From Marinobacter fuscus (lineage in GTDB: Bacteria > Pseudomonadota > Gammaproteobacteria > Pseudomonadales > Oleiphilaceae): a stretch of 64,000 nt of DNA. The notes under the pieces were generated by a model that was not told the DNA's origin, ran no database searches, and saw only the letters and a program-made list of their open reading frames with translations. Below, in pieces: positions 10,744 to 20,279 of this stretch (its first letter is position 1; the number at the start of each line of letters is the position of its first letter). The stretch covers positions 124,001 to 188,000 of the forward strand of contig NZ_PXNP01000110.1 of assembly GCF_003007675.1 (NCBI RefSeq), written 5' to 3'. A program made the translations under genes and the position numbers.

Positions 10744-11775
10744 CTACAGCGCATCAACCATCACATCCCGGCCACTGGCCAGTTTGCGGTATTCAATGGG
10801 CGTGTTGCCGGACCAGCGCTTGAAAGCGCGATAGAAGGTGCTGGGCTCTGAAAAGCCGGTCAGGTATACAATTTCGTCGATGGATTCATCGGTGGTGGCC
10901 AGCAGTTGCCGGGCCAGGCGATACCGGAAATCCGCCAGCACCTGATTGAAGCTGGTTTCGGCCTCAGTCAGGCGGGTACGCAACGTTCGGGCCTTGATTC
11001 CAAGCCTGGCGGCTACCGCATCCAGAGTCACCTCACCGCCATCGAGCAGCTCCGCCACAATACGCTCAACCTGGCCGACGATATCCTTTTTCTCCAGCCG
11101 GGCCACCTGCTCACTGGCAAAGCGTTCGTGCAGCGCCAGAAGTTCCGGCTCAGCGTGTGCGGAAGCATGGTTTAAAAGGTTTGCCGGGAAATAGAGCCGG
11201 TTTTCTTCCGCCCCGAACACCACATCGCACCCCAACACCTCGCGCACATGATGCTGCCCCCGATCACGCTGGTGCTCAAACTCTATGCGGACAGGCTGAA
11301 AACAGCCATCGGTAATGGAGCGGAAGAACGTAATCAACCCCTGCACAAAACACTCGTTGAAATGCTTCAGGCGCCGAACCTCGTCCGAGGCGGTCTCCAG
11401 AACCATGCACACTTCTGTGCCTTCAATGAAAAAGTCGGCTTTGGCGGCGTCGCTCAGCAGGCGCTGGTAACTCTGGGCCCGCCTTAACCCTTCTCCGAAG
11501 GTGGGGCTGCTCAAAAAGAGATACTCAAGCACCTGCCCTTTGTACGCGGGCAACAGGCTGCCCAGATGCAGCCCGATATCAGGATCGCCGGAGACCTCCT
11601 CCACCACTTGCCAGAAGTAAAGCTGGGCATTATGGGGCGTTCTTAACTGATCGGTATAAACGTAAGTCTCGTCAACACCCAGGCGGTCGAAGATGGCGCC
11701 TGTATCCACTCCCTTGCGCTTCATAGCCTCGTAAATCAAGCGCAACATAACGCCTGCATCACGTAATTCCTGCAT
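10744..11775 (-). CDS. AraC family transcriptional regulator (OruR/ArgR-like)
   Basis: Regulator of 343 residues with the same architecture as the AraC protein at 9464, but clearly distinct in sequence. An N-terminal effector domain of about 200 residues is followed by a C-terminal pair of helix-turn-helix motifs (VTLDAVAARLGIKARTLRTR and SIDEIVYLTGFSEPSTFYRA). The ATG at 11775 is preceded by GGGA. No obvious partner gene lies next to it; the 282-base region upstream (11776-12057) separates it from a two-component system, so its target is unknown. Confidence 0.9.
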   Translation of the reverse strand: MQELRDAGVMLRLIYEAMKRKGVDTGAIFDRLGVDETYVYTDQLRTPHNAQLYFWQVVEEVSGDPDIGLHLGSLLPAYKGQVLEYLFLSSPTFGEGLRRAQSYQRLLSDAAKADFFIEGTEVCMVLETASDEVRRLKHFNECFVQGLITFFRSITDGCFQPVRIEFEHQRDRGQHHVREVLGCDVVFGAEENRLYFPANLLNHASAHAEPELLALHERFASEQVARLEKKDIVGQVERIVAELLDGGEVTLDAVAARLGIKARTLRTRLTEAETSFNQVLADFRYRLARQLLATTDESIDEIVYLTGFSEPSTFYRAFKRWSGNTPIEYRKLASGRDVMVDAL

Positions 11776-12023
11776 AGTGTCCCGCTTTTTTATTCATGGT
11801 TGACGGCTTCGGCCCACCGGACAGCCTTCGGCGCAAGCCGGATCCATGCGTGGTGCCCCGTCTGGCCGGGCTTGCCAGACTTTAGTCGTAGATTAGAGCA
11901 TATCCAGGGTCAGAACCACAGGTTCCACCGCAGTGGATATGATTTAAGCCAAACCAATCACACTGTTGGTGAACTCGTGACTTGTCTGGCTGGAGGGAAT
12001 TTCAGGAATCAAACAGCACAGGC

Positions 12024-12050
12024 GATGCGCCCCTTGCCGCAGGGCGCATC
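12024..12050 (-). terminator. Hairpin downstream of the REC-PAS kinase gene
   Basis: A perfect 9-bp inverted repeat, GATGCGCCC and GGGCGCATC with a 9-base loop, lies 8 bases beyond the kinase stop codon. No clear T-run follows on the minus strand, so it may stabilise the 3' end rather than terminate by itself. The rest of 11776-12057 shows nothing else I can support. Confidence 0.5.
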
Positions 12051-12057
12051 GGTTGGA

Positions 12058-13629
12058 TCAGGCTTCCGGCGCGCAGGGTTCGCCTTCAACGCCAGTAACG
12101 GGCAAGGTAAACCAGAAGCAGGCGCCTGCCCCCTCCTCTGGTCGCTGGTATCCGATTTCACCACCCTGGGCCTGAATCAATGACCGGCAAGTAGCCAGGC
12201 CAATGCCCATGCCATCGTCTTTGGTGGTATGGAACGGATGGAAAAGTTTATCTTCAGCTTCTTCGGCCACGCCTACGCCATAGTCCCGCACTTCCACACG
12301 GACACACTGGATGCCGCAGCGGCTGGCGCTGACCTCTACCGGAACACTGGAGTCGGCACTGCGAGTGGCTTCCAGTGCGTTACGGATCAGGTTCAAGGCT
12401 ACCTGCTGAACCTGTATCGGATCGGCCAATACATCCGGTAGCTGTTCCTCAACCCAGACATCGATGCCGCCTTCGTTATTGCGCATATCCACCTCGGCAA
12501 ACTGCCGGGTATCCTCCAGCAGATCTGGTAACGACAACACTTCCTTGCCGGTGGCAGGCTTTTTCATGAAACGACGGATACGGCGAATAATTTCACTGGC
12601 CCGATGGGACTGGGCTTCAATCTTGTCGAGTGTTTGCTGCAACAGCTCGGGGTCTGGCTGCTCTTTCGCCATTATACGCTTGGCCACCCGGGCGTAATTG
12701 GTGATGGCGGTAAGCGGCTGGTTCACCTCGTGGGCAAAGCCCGCAGCCATCTCACCCATGGTACTCAGGCGCGAGGTGTGAGCCAATTGGTCGCGTTGTT
12801 CCTGCACCATGGCCCGGGCGTCCTCCAGAGCCTGCTCGTTTTCCAGCTCGACCGTGATATCGCGAAACACCACCACAGCGCCGTGCAGCTCTTCATCGTC
12901 CAGCTTGGGAGCCGCACGGTACTCCGCCGAGAACCCGGTACCATCGGCCTTCAGCATACGGATATCCCGCTGATGTTCAGCCACACCCTGTCGGCAGGTT
13001 GCCATCACCGGCAGGTTGTCCTCGGCGTCTGCCGCGGTTGAAAAATGCAGGGCGAAAAAGCTTTTGCCGATCAGGTCTTCTGCCGGGCAGCCCATAATCA
13101 GGGCCGCTGCCGGGTTGGCGAATTCGATAATACCGTCTTCATCAAGCCCGTAGATGCCTTCACTGATCGCGTTTAGGATGCGGGTCTGGTCGCCCTGAAG
13201 CTCGCGGTTTCGAGCCTGCAATTCGCGCTCCAGGCGAATAACCTGAGCGTGGGTTTTTACCCGCGCAATAACCTCCTGGGATTGAAACGGCTTGGAAATA
13301 TAATCGGCGCCACCAAGGGCGAAGCCCTTGACCTTGGCCTGCAGATCATCCAGTGCAGACAGGAAAACCACCGCCGAATCGGCGGTGTTCGGGTCCGCTT
13401 TCAAACGCTCACACACCTCATAACCATCCATCTCGGGCATCATGATATCGAGAAGAATCACTTCAGGGTGGTGGCGGTGGGCAAGGTCCAGAGCCTTTTC
13501 GCCTTCGTTGGCAATCAGCAACCGGTAACCTTTGTCTTTCAGGGTCTCGTAGAGGACTTTCAGGTTCTGCGGATTATCATCCACAAGCAGAACCGTAACC
13601 TCTGCGTTCTCGTTGACAACGTCAGTCAT
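12058..13629 (-). CDS. Sensor histidine kinase with N-terminal receiver and PAS domains
   Basis: Cytosolic hybrid kinase of about 523 residues. The order is a receiver domain (about 11-130, phospho-acceptor Asp61 in LLDIMMP), a PAS domain (about 155-270), a histidine kinase dimerisation domain with His300 in AAGFAHEVNQPL, and a HATPase domain with DPIQVQQVALNLIRNALEA and GMGIGLATC. No membrane segments are present, so it senses an internal or relayed signal. I use the ATG at 13629; an in-frame TTG at 13656 is possible. It lies downstream of, and is probably co-transcribed with, the FixJ-type regulator that is likely its partner. Confidence 0.92.
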   Translation of the reverse strand: MTDVVNENAEVTVLLVDDNPQNLKVLYETLKDKGYRLLIANEGEKALDLAHRHHPEVILLDIMMPEMDGYEVCERLKADPNTADSAVVFLSALDDLQAKVKGFALGGADYISKPFQSQEVIARVKTHAQVIRLERELQARNRELQGDQTRILNAISEGIYGLDEDGIIEFANPAAALIMGCPAEDLIGKSFFALHFSTAADAEDNLPVMATCRQGVAEHQRDIRMLKADGTGFSAEYRAAPKLDDEELHGAVVVFRDITVELENEQALEDARAMVQEQRDQLAHTSRLSTMGEMAAGFAHEVNQPLTAITNYARVAKRIMAKEQPDPELLQQTLDKIEAQSHRASEIIRRIRRFMKKPATGKEVLSLPDLLEDTRQFAEVDMRNNEGGIDVWVEEQLPDVLADPIQVQQVALNLIRNALEATRSADSSVPVEVSASRCGIQCVRVEVRDYGVGVAEEAEDKLFHPFHTTKDDGMGIGLATCRSLIQAQGGEIGYQRPEEGAGACFWFTLPVTGVEGEPCAPEA

Positions 13630-13679
13630 AGAATATGGCCGGTTATTAACATTCAAACATCATGGCGGTGCCGGCCAAG

Positions 13680-14300
13680 TTAGTCGATAAGGTCCTTCAC
13701 GGACAATACCATACGTACCAGGTGGGCCAGAGAATGGGTGCCCATCTTGTGCATCACGCGGGAGCGGTGAATCTCCACTGTGCGCTGGCTGATCTCCAAC
13801 TCGATGGCAATTACCTTGTTGGCCTGGCCCGCAATCATGCGATCCATGATTTCCCGTTCGCGGGGCGTCAGGCTCTTCACCCGGCGAATAATTTCCTGTT
13901 TTTCATCCAGGGTTTTGCGTTGCTCCCGATCCTGAGCCAGCGCCGCTTCGATCTTTTCCAGCAACGCCTCTTCACGGTACGGCTTCTGGATGAAATCGAC
14001 CGCGCCCTCTTTCATGGCATCCACCGCCATGGGCACATCACCATGTCCGGTCACAAAAATGATCGGCAAAATGGAATGTTTGTCGTTGAGTTTTTTCTGC
14101 AGTTCCATGCCATCCATACCCGGCATCCGGATATCAAGCACGATGCAGCCCGCCATCTTGTCGGAGTAATCCTTCAGAAACGCCATGGCGTTTTCATAGG
14201 TTTTCACCGGCTTGCTATCGGATTTCAGCAGGAGTTCCAGTGAATCGCGGACCGCCTCGTCATCCTCTACTACAAAAACCGTTTGCTGGATATCAGTCAT
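13680..14300 (-). CDS. FixJ-type response regulator (receiver plus LuxR helix-turn-helix)
   Basis: Response regulator of 206 residues. The receiver domain has Asp13/Asp14, phospho-acceptor Asp56 in CIVLDIRMPGMDG and the conserved Lys in FIQKPY. The C-terminal LuxR-type motif reads LTPREREIMDRMIAGQANK and RTVEIHRSRVMHKM. The ATG at 14300 has AGGAGAG nine bases upstream. It precedes the REC-PAS kinase by about 50 bases and probably acts as its output. The regulated genes are unknown. Confidence 0.94.
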   Translation of the reverse strand: MTDIQQTVFVVEDDEAVRDSLELLLKSDSKPVKTYENAMAFLKDYSDKMAGCIVLDIRMPGMDGMELQKKLNDKHSILPIIFVTGHGDVPMAVDAMKEGAVDFIQKPYREEALLEKIEAALAQDREQRKTLDEKQEIIRRVKSLTPREREIMDRMIAGQANKVIAIELEISQRTVEIHRSRVMHKMGTHSLAHLVRMVLSVKDLID

Positions 14301-14338
14301 GGATCTGTACTCTCCTGTCCGTTTTGTTATGGGGCCGG

Positions 14339-16747
14339 TCAGTGGATGGACGCATCTTTTTGATCGTCCCGGCTTTGCTCTTCCCGTTCGTGCTCGCGCA
14401 TTTTTTCAAGCCGTTGCTGGATAATGCCAAAAACACTCTGCTTGGGATACTGGCCCTTGGCGTCCGGCTTACCGGCCGGTTTACCCAGTAACAGTGTAAT
14501 CGCCTCTTCCACCCGGGCAACCGAATACACCGAAAACTTGCCATTGCGAGCAGCCTTCACCACCTCGCTGTCGAGCATCAGGTTCTGCACGTTGGTGGCC
14601 GGAATAATGACGCCCTGGGTTCCGGTGAGTTCACCCTTAAGCCAGCAGGTAGCGTAGAAGCCCTCGATTTTCTCGTTAACCCCGCCGATTGGCTGCACCT
14701 CACCAAACTGGTTCACCGAGCCGGTAATTGCCAGATCCTGGCGAACCGGCAGGCCAGACAGCGCAGACACCAGAGCGCAAAGTTCAGCCAGCGAGGCACT
14801 GTCGCCGTCCACTTCGCCGTAGTTCTGCTCAAAGGTCAGACTGGCAGAGAGATGCATGGGGTCGGTCACCGCAAAATGCGACGCCAACCAGGAGCTCAGA
14901 ATCAGCACACCCTTGCTGTGGATGTTGCCGCCGAGCTTAACGTCCCGCTCGATGTCCATCACCGCACCGTCGCCATAATAGCAGGTTGCGGTTACCCGAT
15001 TGGACAAGCCAAACTCGAAGCCACCGGTGGACAACACCGACAAAGCATTCACCTGGCCGACACAGGTACCGGTGGTGGTCACCAGTGTTGAGCCGTCGCG
15101 GATGGAATCGTAAAACTGATCCCGAATCCGGCTGCTGCGATACCGGGCACTTTCTAAAGCCCGCTCTACATGAATATCAGAGATCAGCCGCGCACCGGCC
15201 TGGCGGGCCCAGAAATCAGACTCCCGCAGCAGGTTGGCGATGTCGGCTGCGTGCAACGACAGGCGATCCTGGTGATCGGCCATGCGGGCACTGTGTTCGA
15301 TAATCCGCGCCACGGCCTTGTTACTGCAGTGCAGCAGCTTTTTCTCCACCACCAGGCTGGCGATGAACTTGGCGTACATAAGCTGGCTTTCTTCACTGCG
15401 GTACATTTCATTCTCGAAATCGGCCGTCACCCGAAAGAGTTCCGCAAATTCCGAATCGTACTCCTGCAGCAGCATCCAGGTTTCCCGGTCGCCAAACAGC
15501 ACAATCTTCACGTTAAGCGGCACACCCTGGGGCTCGATGGAAATGGTGCCCGACAGAGTAAGCTCACGCTCCAGGGAATTGATCTGGATGGTGCGGGAGC
15601 GCAGGGCGCGTTTGAGCCCATCCCAGACAAAGGGCTGTTCCAGCACCTTGATGGCGTCCATCAGCAAATAACCACCGTTGGCCCGATGCAGGCTGCCCGA
15701 GCGGATCAGAGAAAAGTCGGTAAAGACGGTGCCCTTGTAGGTAACGCTTTCCACATACCCGAACAAATTGTGGTAATTCGGGTTATCTTCCACCACCACC
15801 GGCACTTCGTTGGTCTTCTGGTGAACCAGGACATTCACCAGATAACGCCGGGGCATTTTCTTTTCCATTGCCGCCCAGGCAATCGCCGTCTGCTCCTCGT
15901 CTTCATCGAGGAAGATGTCCAGGTTCTCTGCCAGATCGGTACGCACCGCTTCCAGATAAGCCACCACATCGCTTTGGTCGCGATACTTTTCCATCAGCTC
16001 ATCAATCTGGTGGCGGGAGATCCCCTCCAGGGTTTCCTGGTTCAGTGCCTGCTGCTTCTCGGCGTATTCCTGCTCCCAGTCTGCCATCTTGCGAAGCGCC
16101 TGGCGCAGGCGTTTCTCCAACTTATTGATGACTTCTTCGAATTTGTTGCGCTGGGCGTCGGTCAGCGCCTGAAAACTCTTGGCGGTATGCGGTTCCTCAC
16201 CGTTCATGGCCACAAGGCGATAGCCCCCGGGCGTGGTCACGGTCAGGCTGACTTTCTTTCGCTTTGCCTGCTGGGCGACCCGGGCTAACTCTTCTTCCTG
16301 CTTACGCCCGTACTCGTCTTTCAGTTGCTCGGCGCGTTCAAGAAAACTGTCGCTGTCGAACGTCTGGGGAATCATCTTCACCAGCCTCGACATCAGCTTT
16401 TCCATGTCCTGTTTCAGGCGGGTGCCCATGCCAGCAGGCAACTGCAACAGTTTCGGATTCCGGGGTTCTTCAAAATTTGCCACGTAACACCAGTCATGGC
16501 TCTGGTGCTCCGTATCCACGTGGTGTTCAAGGAAGCGCAACATCATGGTGCGCTTGCCCAGACCGTTCAGCCCAACGGCATACACGTTATAGCCACCATG
16601 GGGCATGGCAAGAGCAAACCGGACAGCTTCCTGGGCACGATTCTGGCCAACAATTTCCGCCAACGGCTCCAGCTGTCGGGTGGTTTTGAACGGCAAATCC
16701 TTAAGAACGCAGGCTTTGTAGAGTTGGTTCAGCGGCAGAGACTTCAA
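14339..16747 (-). CDS. Lon-related ATP-dependent protease (S16 family)
   Basis: Cytosolic AAA+ protease of 802 residues of the Lon-like type that lacks the classical Lon N-domain. The N-terminal AAA region has a P-loop variant, GLNGLGKRT, where the usual residue after GK is Arg rather than Ser/Thr. A helical insert (about 150-290) follows. The C-terminal S16 protease domain carries the catalytic Ser in DGDSASLAELC and the Lys in GGVNEKIEGFY. The start is a TTG at 16747 with AGGAAG five bases upstream. It stands alone between recA/flavodoxin and the FixJ regulator. Family assignment is firm; substrates are unknown. Confidence 0.93.
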   Translation of the reverse strand: MKSLPLNQLYKACVLKDLPFKTTRQLEPLAEIVGQNRAQEAVRFALAMPHGGYNVYAVGLNGLGKRTMMLRFLEHHVDTEHQSHDWCYVANFEEPRNPKLLQLPAGMGTRLKQDMEKLMSRLVKMIPQTFDSDSFLERAEQLKDEYGRKQEEELARVAQQAKRKKVSLTVTTPGGYRLVAMNGEEPHTAKSFQALTDAQRNKFEEVINKLEKRLRQALRKMADWEQEYAEKQQALNQETLEGISRHQIDELMEKYRDQSDVVAYLEAVRTDLAENLDIFLDEDEEQTAIAWAAMEKKMPRRYLVNVLVHQKTNEVPVVVEDNPNYHNLFGYVESVTYKGTVFTDFSLIRSGSLHRANGGYLLMDAIKVLEQPFVWDGLKRALRSRTIQINSLERELTLSGTISIEPQGVPLNVKIVLFGDRETWMLLQEYDSEFAELFRVTADFENEMYRSEESQLMYAKFIASLVVEKKLLHCSNKAVARIIEHSARMADHQDRLSLHAADIANLLRESDFWARQAGARLISDIHVERALESARYRSSRIRDQFYDSIRDGSTLVTTTGTCVGQVNALSVLSTGGFEFGLSNRVTATCYYGDGAVMDIERDVKLGGNIHSKGVLILSSWLASHFAVTDPMHLSASLTFEQNYGEVDGDSASLAELCALVSALSGLPVRQDLAITGSVNQFGEVQPIGGVNEKIEGFYATCWLKGELTGTQGVIIPATNVQNLMLDSEVVKAARNGKFSVYSVARVEEAITLLLGKPAGKPDAKGQYPKQSVFGIIQQRLEKMREHEREEQSRDDQKDASIH

Positions 16748-16855
16748 ATTTACTTCCTGTATTTATGGACAATTTCCGGAATCCGGCCGGCCATTGTAGT
16801 GCCTGCGCGCCCGCCTGTCGCGCCCCCGCGGTTTTATCCGCCCGCAAGCAGTCGC

Positions 16856-17317
16856 TCAGAATAACCCGGCATCCAGGCCAGCGGCCACATACATGCCCAG
16901 CTCCTGACATTGTTCTTCAAAGGCAGCCTGGTATTCACCCCGGCATATCAGGGGCTCCTGCACCAGTTTCCAGCGCAACCCTGTGGTGATGCTCTCAATG
17001 GCACGGCGAGTTCCGGTGCCGTCGTGCCCGGCGCGTACATAAAAGGCAAAAGGCAGGGCCTGGGTGTGTTCCAGGCAGGGGTAATAGCAGCGATCGAAAA
17101 CGTCCTTGATCAAACCGGCCATGTAACCCAGGTTTTCCGTGGTGCCGATTATAACGGCGTCTGCGTCGAGGATATCCTGGGGTTGCGTCTCCAGGGGAGC
17201 TTTGGAGACCACATCAACATTTTCAATATCCGGGTGGCGGGCGCCGCGTTCAACGGCACCTCGCAACCTCAGAGTGTTCGGTGATGGCGCGTGGGCAACA
17301 ATCAGCAGTCGCTTCAT
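16856..17317 (-). CDS. Flavodoxin family / NAD(P)H-dependent oxidoreductase-like protein
   Basis: Small cytosolic flavoprotein-like protein of 153 residues with a flavodoxin fold: a phosphate-binding loop near the N-terminus (IVAHAPSPNT), the ADAVIIGTTENLGYMAG segment and a conserved Tyr-rich middle. The ATG at 17317 has GGAGGT upstream. It starts 22 bases after the recA stop, where recX is often found in gammaproteobacteria, so it may be read from the recA transcript. Electron donor and acceptor are unknown. Confidence 0.85.
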   Translation of the reverse strand: MKRLLIVAHAPSPNTLRLRGAVERGARHPDIENVDVVSKAPLETQPQDILDADAVIIGTTENLGYMAGLIKDVFDRCYYPCLEHTQALPFAFYVRAGHDGTGTRRAIESITTGLRWKLVQEPLICRGEYQAAFEEQCQELGMYVAAGLDAGLF

Positions 17318-17339
17318 TCTGCACCTCCGAATCAGGGCA

Positions 17340-18383
17340 TCAGAGCAGCTCGCCGTTCGCTTCCGCTGGCGCCTCGGCAGCCTCTTTCTTGTCCGGCTTC
17401 GGCATTAGCTTGTCGCGTACCTTGGCTTCAATTTCGTTGGCGATGTCCATATTTTCTTCCAGGAACTTGCAGGCATTGGCCTTGCCCTGGCCGATCTTGT
17501 CACCATTGTATGCGTACCAGGCACCGGACTTGTCTACGAAGCCTTCCTTCACGCCCATGTCGAGCACTTCGGCCATGTGGTAGATGCCCTTGCCGTACAT
17601 GATCTGGAACTCGGCCTGGCGGAACGGCGGCGACACCTTGTTCTTGACCACCTTTACGCGGGTTTCGTTACCCACCACCTCATCACCGTCTTTGACAGCA
17701 CCGATGCGGCGGATATCCAGACGTACCGATGAGTAGAATTTCAGCGCGTTACCACCGGTGGTGGTCTCCGGGCTGCCAAACATGACACCGATCTTCATCC
17801 GGATCTGGTTAATGAACACCATCAGACAGTTGGCGTGCTTGACGTTACCGGTGAGCTTACGCAGCGCCTGGGACATCAGGCGAGCCTGCAAACCAACGTG
17901 GCTGTCGCCCATTTCCCCTTCGATTTCCGCTTTCGGCGTAAGGGCAGCAACGGAGTCGACGATGATTACGTCCACCGCGTTGGAGCGCACCAGCATATCG
18001 GCAATTTCCAGCGCCTGTTCACCGGTATCCGGCTGGGAAACCAGCAACTCATCCACGTTTACGCCCAGCTTTTCAGCGTACACCGGGTCCAGCGCGTGCT
18101 CGGCATCGACGAACGCACAGGTCTTGCCTTGCTTCTGCGCCTCGGCAATCACCTGCAGAGTCAGTGTGGTCTTACCGGAACTCTCCGGCCCGTAGATTTC
18201 CACAATCCGCCCGTAAGGCAGACCACCAATACCCAGTGCAACATCCAACCCCAACGAGCCGGTAGATACCGCAGGAATGGCTTCTCTGGGCTGGTCGCCC
18301 ATCTTCATTACCGCGCCTTTACCGAACTGACGCTCAATCTGGCCCAAGGCGGCACTGAGTGCTTTCTTGCGATTATCTTCCAT
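17340..18383 (-). CDS. recA: Recombinase A
   Basis: DNA-strand exchange and SOS co-protease of 347 residues, normal length. The Walker A motif GPESSGKTT is at residues 65-73, with [20 protein letters not shown] as the Walker B and loop L1 region and the DNA-binding loop L2 ([15 protein letters not shown]). The C-terminus is acidic and Ala/Glu-rich as usual. The ATG at 18383 has GAGG upstream. A LexA box sits 90 bases upstream, so it is SOS-induced. Confidence 0.99.
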   Translation of the reverse strand: MEDNRKKALSAALGQIERQFGKGAVMKMGDQPREAIPAVSTGSLGLDVALGIGGLPYGRIVEIYGPESSGKTTLTLQVIAEAQKQGKTCAFVDAEHALDPVYAEKLGVNVDELLVSQPDTGEQALEIADMLVRSNAVDVIIVDSVAALTPKAEIEGEMGDSHVGLQARLMSQALRKLTGNVKHANCLMVFINQIRMKIGVMFGSPETTTGGNALKFYSSVRLDIRRIGAVKDGDEVVGNETRVKVVKNKVSPPFRQAEFQIMYGKGIYHMAEVLDMGVKEGFVDKSGAWYAYNGDKIGQGKANACKFLEENMDIANEIEAKVRDKLMPKPDKKEAAEAPAEANGELL

Positions 18384-18472
18384 TGCTGTAAACCCTCGTT
18401 ACCTGAGCCGCTCAGCCGTTACGGCAAAGCAGCAAAACGTTGGGAAAGCCTGAACAGCCATCCAGCACTTTC

Positions 18473-18488
18473 CTGTATATTTGAACAG
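18473..18488 (-). promoter_or_regulatory. LexA (SOS) box of recA
   Basis: CTGTATATTTGAACAG fits the CTG-N10-CAG LexA consensus with an AT-rich centre. It lies between the pncC-type gene and recA, in the position expected for a recA operator. Confidence 0.92.
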
Positions 18489-18539
18489 TATTAAAACACA
18501 AGGCCGGAGAGAGACCAACCCCCATTTCGGTGAAAACCT

Positions 18540-19040
18540 TCACAGGGTTTCCACAAATCGGGCAACTCCCTCTAACACAAACAAAACGGCCTGTCGGCGC
18601 ACCTCATCCCGGTCACCCTGAAAGTGCTGCAGACAAGCCTGCGTTTGATCTTCGCCAGTGCCCCAGGCAAACCACACCGTACCTACCGGCTTGGCTTCAC
18701 TGCCTCCACCGGGGCCCGCAACCCCGCTGATGGCAACCGCCACATCGGCACCGGTTAACCTCAACGCCCCGGCCACCATTTCCCGCACCACCGGCTCACT
18801 AACCGCACCGTGTTGTAGCAGGGTATCCTCGGCCACGCCCAGCACCGCCTGCTTGGCGGCATTGCTGTAGGTGACCAGTCCACCTTCGGTATACGCGGAG
18901 GAACCCGCCCTATCCGTCAGTATTTTCGCCACCCAGCCGCCCGTACAACTCTCGGCGGTCACCATCATCCGCTGTTTGCGTTCCAGCAACTGGCCCAAAG
19001 CATCGCCTGCTGCCGCCAACTGCTCATCTGTCACCCTCAT
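18540..19040 (-). CDS. pncC: CinA C-terminal-domain nicotinamide-nucleotide amidase (PncC type)
   Basis: Enzyme of 166 residues that deamidates nicotinamide mononucleotide in the pyridine nucleotide cycle. The family is recognised from TAESCTGGWVAKILTDRAGSS, VTYSNAAKQAVLGV and the VAISGVAGPGGGSEAKPVGT stretch. It is the stand-alone C-terminal domain; the CinA N-terminal domain is absent, as is usual upstream of recA in gammaproteobacteria. The ATG at 19040 has GGAGGAG eight bases upstream and overlaps the stop of the preceding oxidoreductase gene by four bases. Confidence 0.95.
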   Translation of the reverse strand: MRVTDEQLAAAGDALGQLLERKQRMMVTAESCTGGWVAKILTDRAGSSAYTEGGLVTYSNAAKQAVLGVAEDTLLQHGAVSEPVVREMVAGALRLTGADVAVAISGVAGPGGGSEAKPVGTVWFAWGTGEDQTQACLQHFQGDRDEVRRQAVLFVLEGVARFVETL

Positions 19041-20161
19041 GATGCGTTCTCCTCCAACTGTTCCGAGCCCGACCTTACACCAGGAAAACCTGCCAAAAAG
19101 CCACGATCTATCCGGTCTTTCCAGCGCCACACCCAGCCCCCGGAAAACACCAGCGGGCTGTAACTGCCAATGGCCCACTGGCTTCCGCCCGCCAGCAAAT
19201 ACAGAGAATAACGCCGCGGCCGGAATGGCTTGGTGGCCTGCCCGGCCAGAGCCGCCGCCAGATTGGCCGCCAGCACCGGCCCGGCGCGAACCGCGTGGAC
19301 GCCCGAGCGGTCAAGCTGACCATCAACCCTGCTACAGGCGTCACCGGCGGCAAACACATTGTGATGAGAGACACTGCGATGGTCACTGTCCACGCTGACA
19401 AAACCCTGCCCATCCACTTCAAGGCCGCTGGTTCGAAGAAACGGAACAGCCTGTGCTCCGGTTGCCGCCAACACCAGATCCACCGTGAACTCAACATCAC
19501 CCGCCCGTATCCGGCCGCACGGCTCAGCCTCAGCGTAGGCATTTACCACCTCCACCCCGCACTGCGTCAATCGCTTGCCAGCCCGTTTCCGGAAGCCCTC
19601 TGGAAAGCCCGGCAATATCCCCTTTTCACCGGCCATAAGAACCAGGCGCGTGCCTGACAGATGCCTCCGGGCGTGGGCAATCGCCATGGCCACTTCGGTA
19701 CCTGCGGCACCGCCACCCAGAATCGCTACCGATAAACCCGGCAAGCTACCGTAATCTGCGGCCAGCCATTGCTCACTGAAATCTTCAATCGGCTTCACGC
19801 CCAGACCGTGATCCGGGGGCAAATCCGGCATCACCGACCTGGAGCCCACGTCAATGGACAGAAAATCGTAGCCAATGCTCCGACCATCTTCCAACAGCAC
19901 CTCGTTGGCCGATGCGTTTATCGCCCTGGCCCGGCCAGCCATAAACCCGCCCCCGGCAGCCTCTATCACCGGCCGTACCGGAATACGGCACTGCTCCAAC
20001 CGGTAATGGCCGGCAATCCAACCCGGCACCATGCCCGAATAGTATTGCCAGCGGGAGGGCGAGATAACCACCAACTCGGTATCCGGCAAAGGTTGCCTGA
20101 CAAACTGCTTCAAAGCCACCAGGTGCGCATGGCCCGCCCCCAGTAAAACCAGTCGTTTCAT
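19037..20161 (-). CDS. FAD/NAD(P)-dependent oxidoreductase of the SelD-associated type (NDH-2-like)
   Basis: Flavoprotein of 374 residues related to type II NADH dehydrogenases. The N-terminal FAD-binding motif is LVLLGAGHAHL, a form I associate with the family found fused to or beside selenophosphate synthetase. A second nucleotide-binding motif, AILGGGAAGTEVAMA, and the FAD-contacting NVFAAGDAC segment follow. No SelD domain is fused and no selD lies nearby. It overlaps the amidase gene by four bases and diverges from two transferase genes of families that travel with it elsewhere. The reaction is unknown. Confidence 0.85.
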   Translation of the reverse strand: MKRLVLLGAGHAHLVALKQFVRQPLPDTELVVISPSRWQYYSGMVPGWIAGHYRLEQCRIPVRPVIEAAGGGFMAGRARAINASANEVLLEDGRSIGYDFLSIDVGSRSVMPDLPPDHGLGVKPIEDFSEQWLAADYGSLPGLSVAILGGGAAGTEVAMAIAHARRHLSGTRLVLMAGEKGILPGFPEGFRKRAGKRLTQCGVEVVNAYAEAEPCGRIRAGDVEFTVDLVLAATGAQAVPFLRTSGLEVDGQGFVSVDSDHRSVSHHNVFAAGDACSRVDGQLDRSGVHAVRAGPVLAANLAAALAGQATKPFRPRRYSLYLLAGGSQWAIGSYSPLVFSGGWVWRWKDRIDRGFLAGFPGVRSGSEQLEENAS

Positions 20162-20279
20162 TATGGTCTCTGTACGATTTTTATAGGCCGAGATGCGTTA
20201 TACGCCAGCGCCCCGGTGTGCATTTGCCCGGGGAGAGTTACCGGCATCGCTCTGGTATTCTGTAAAGCAGGAGGCGCGG

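Noticed and set aside
15170..16288. Open frame of 372 codons on the plus strand
   Set aside because: It lies antisense within the Lon-related protease gene and shows no domain or ribosome-binding site.
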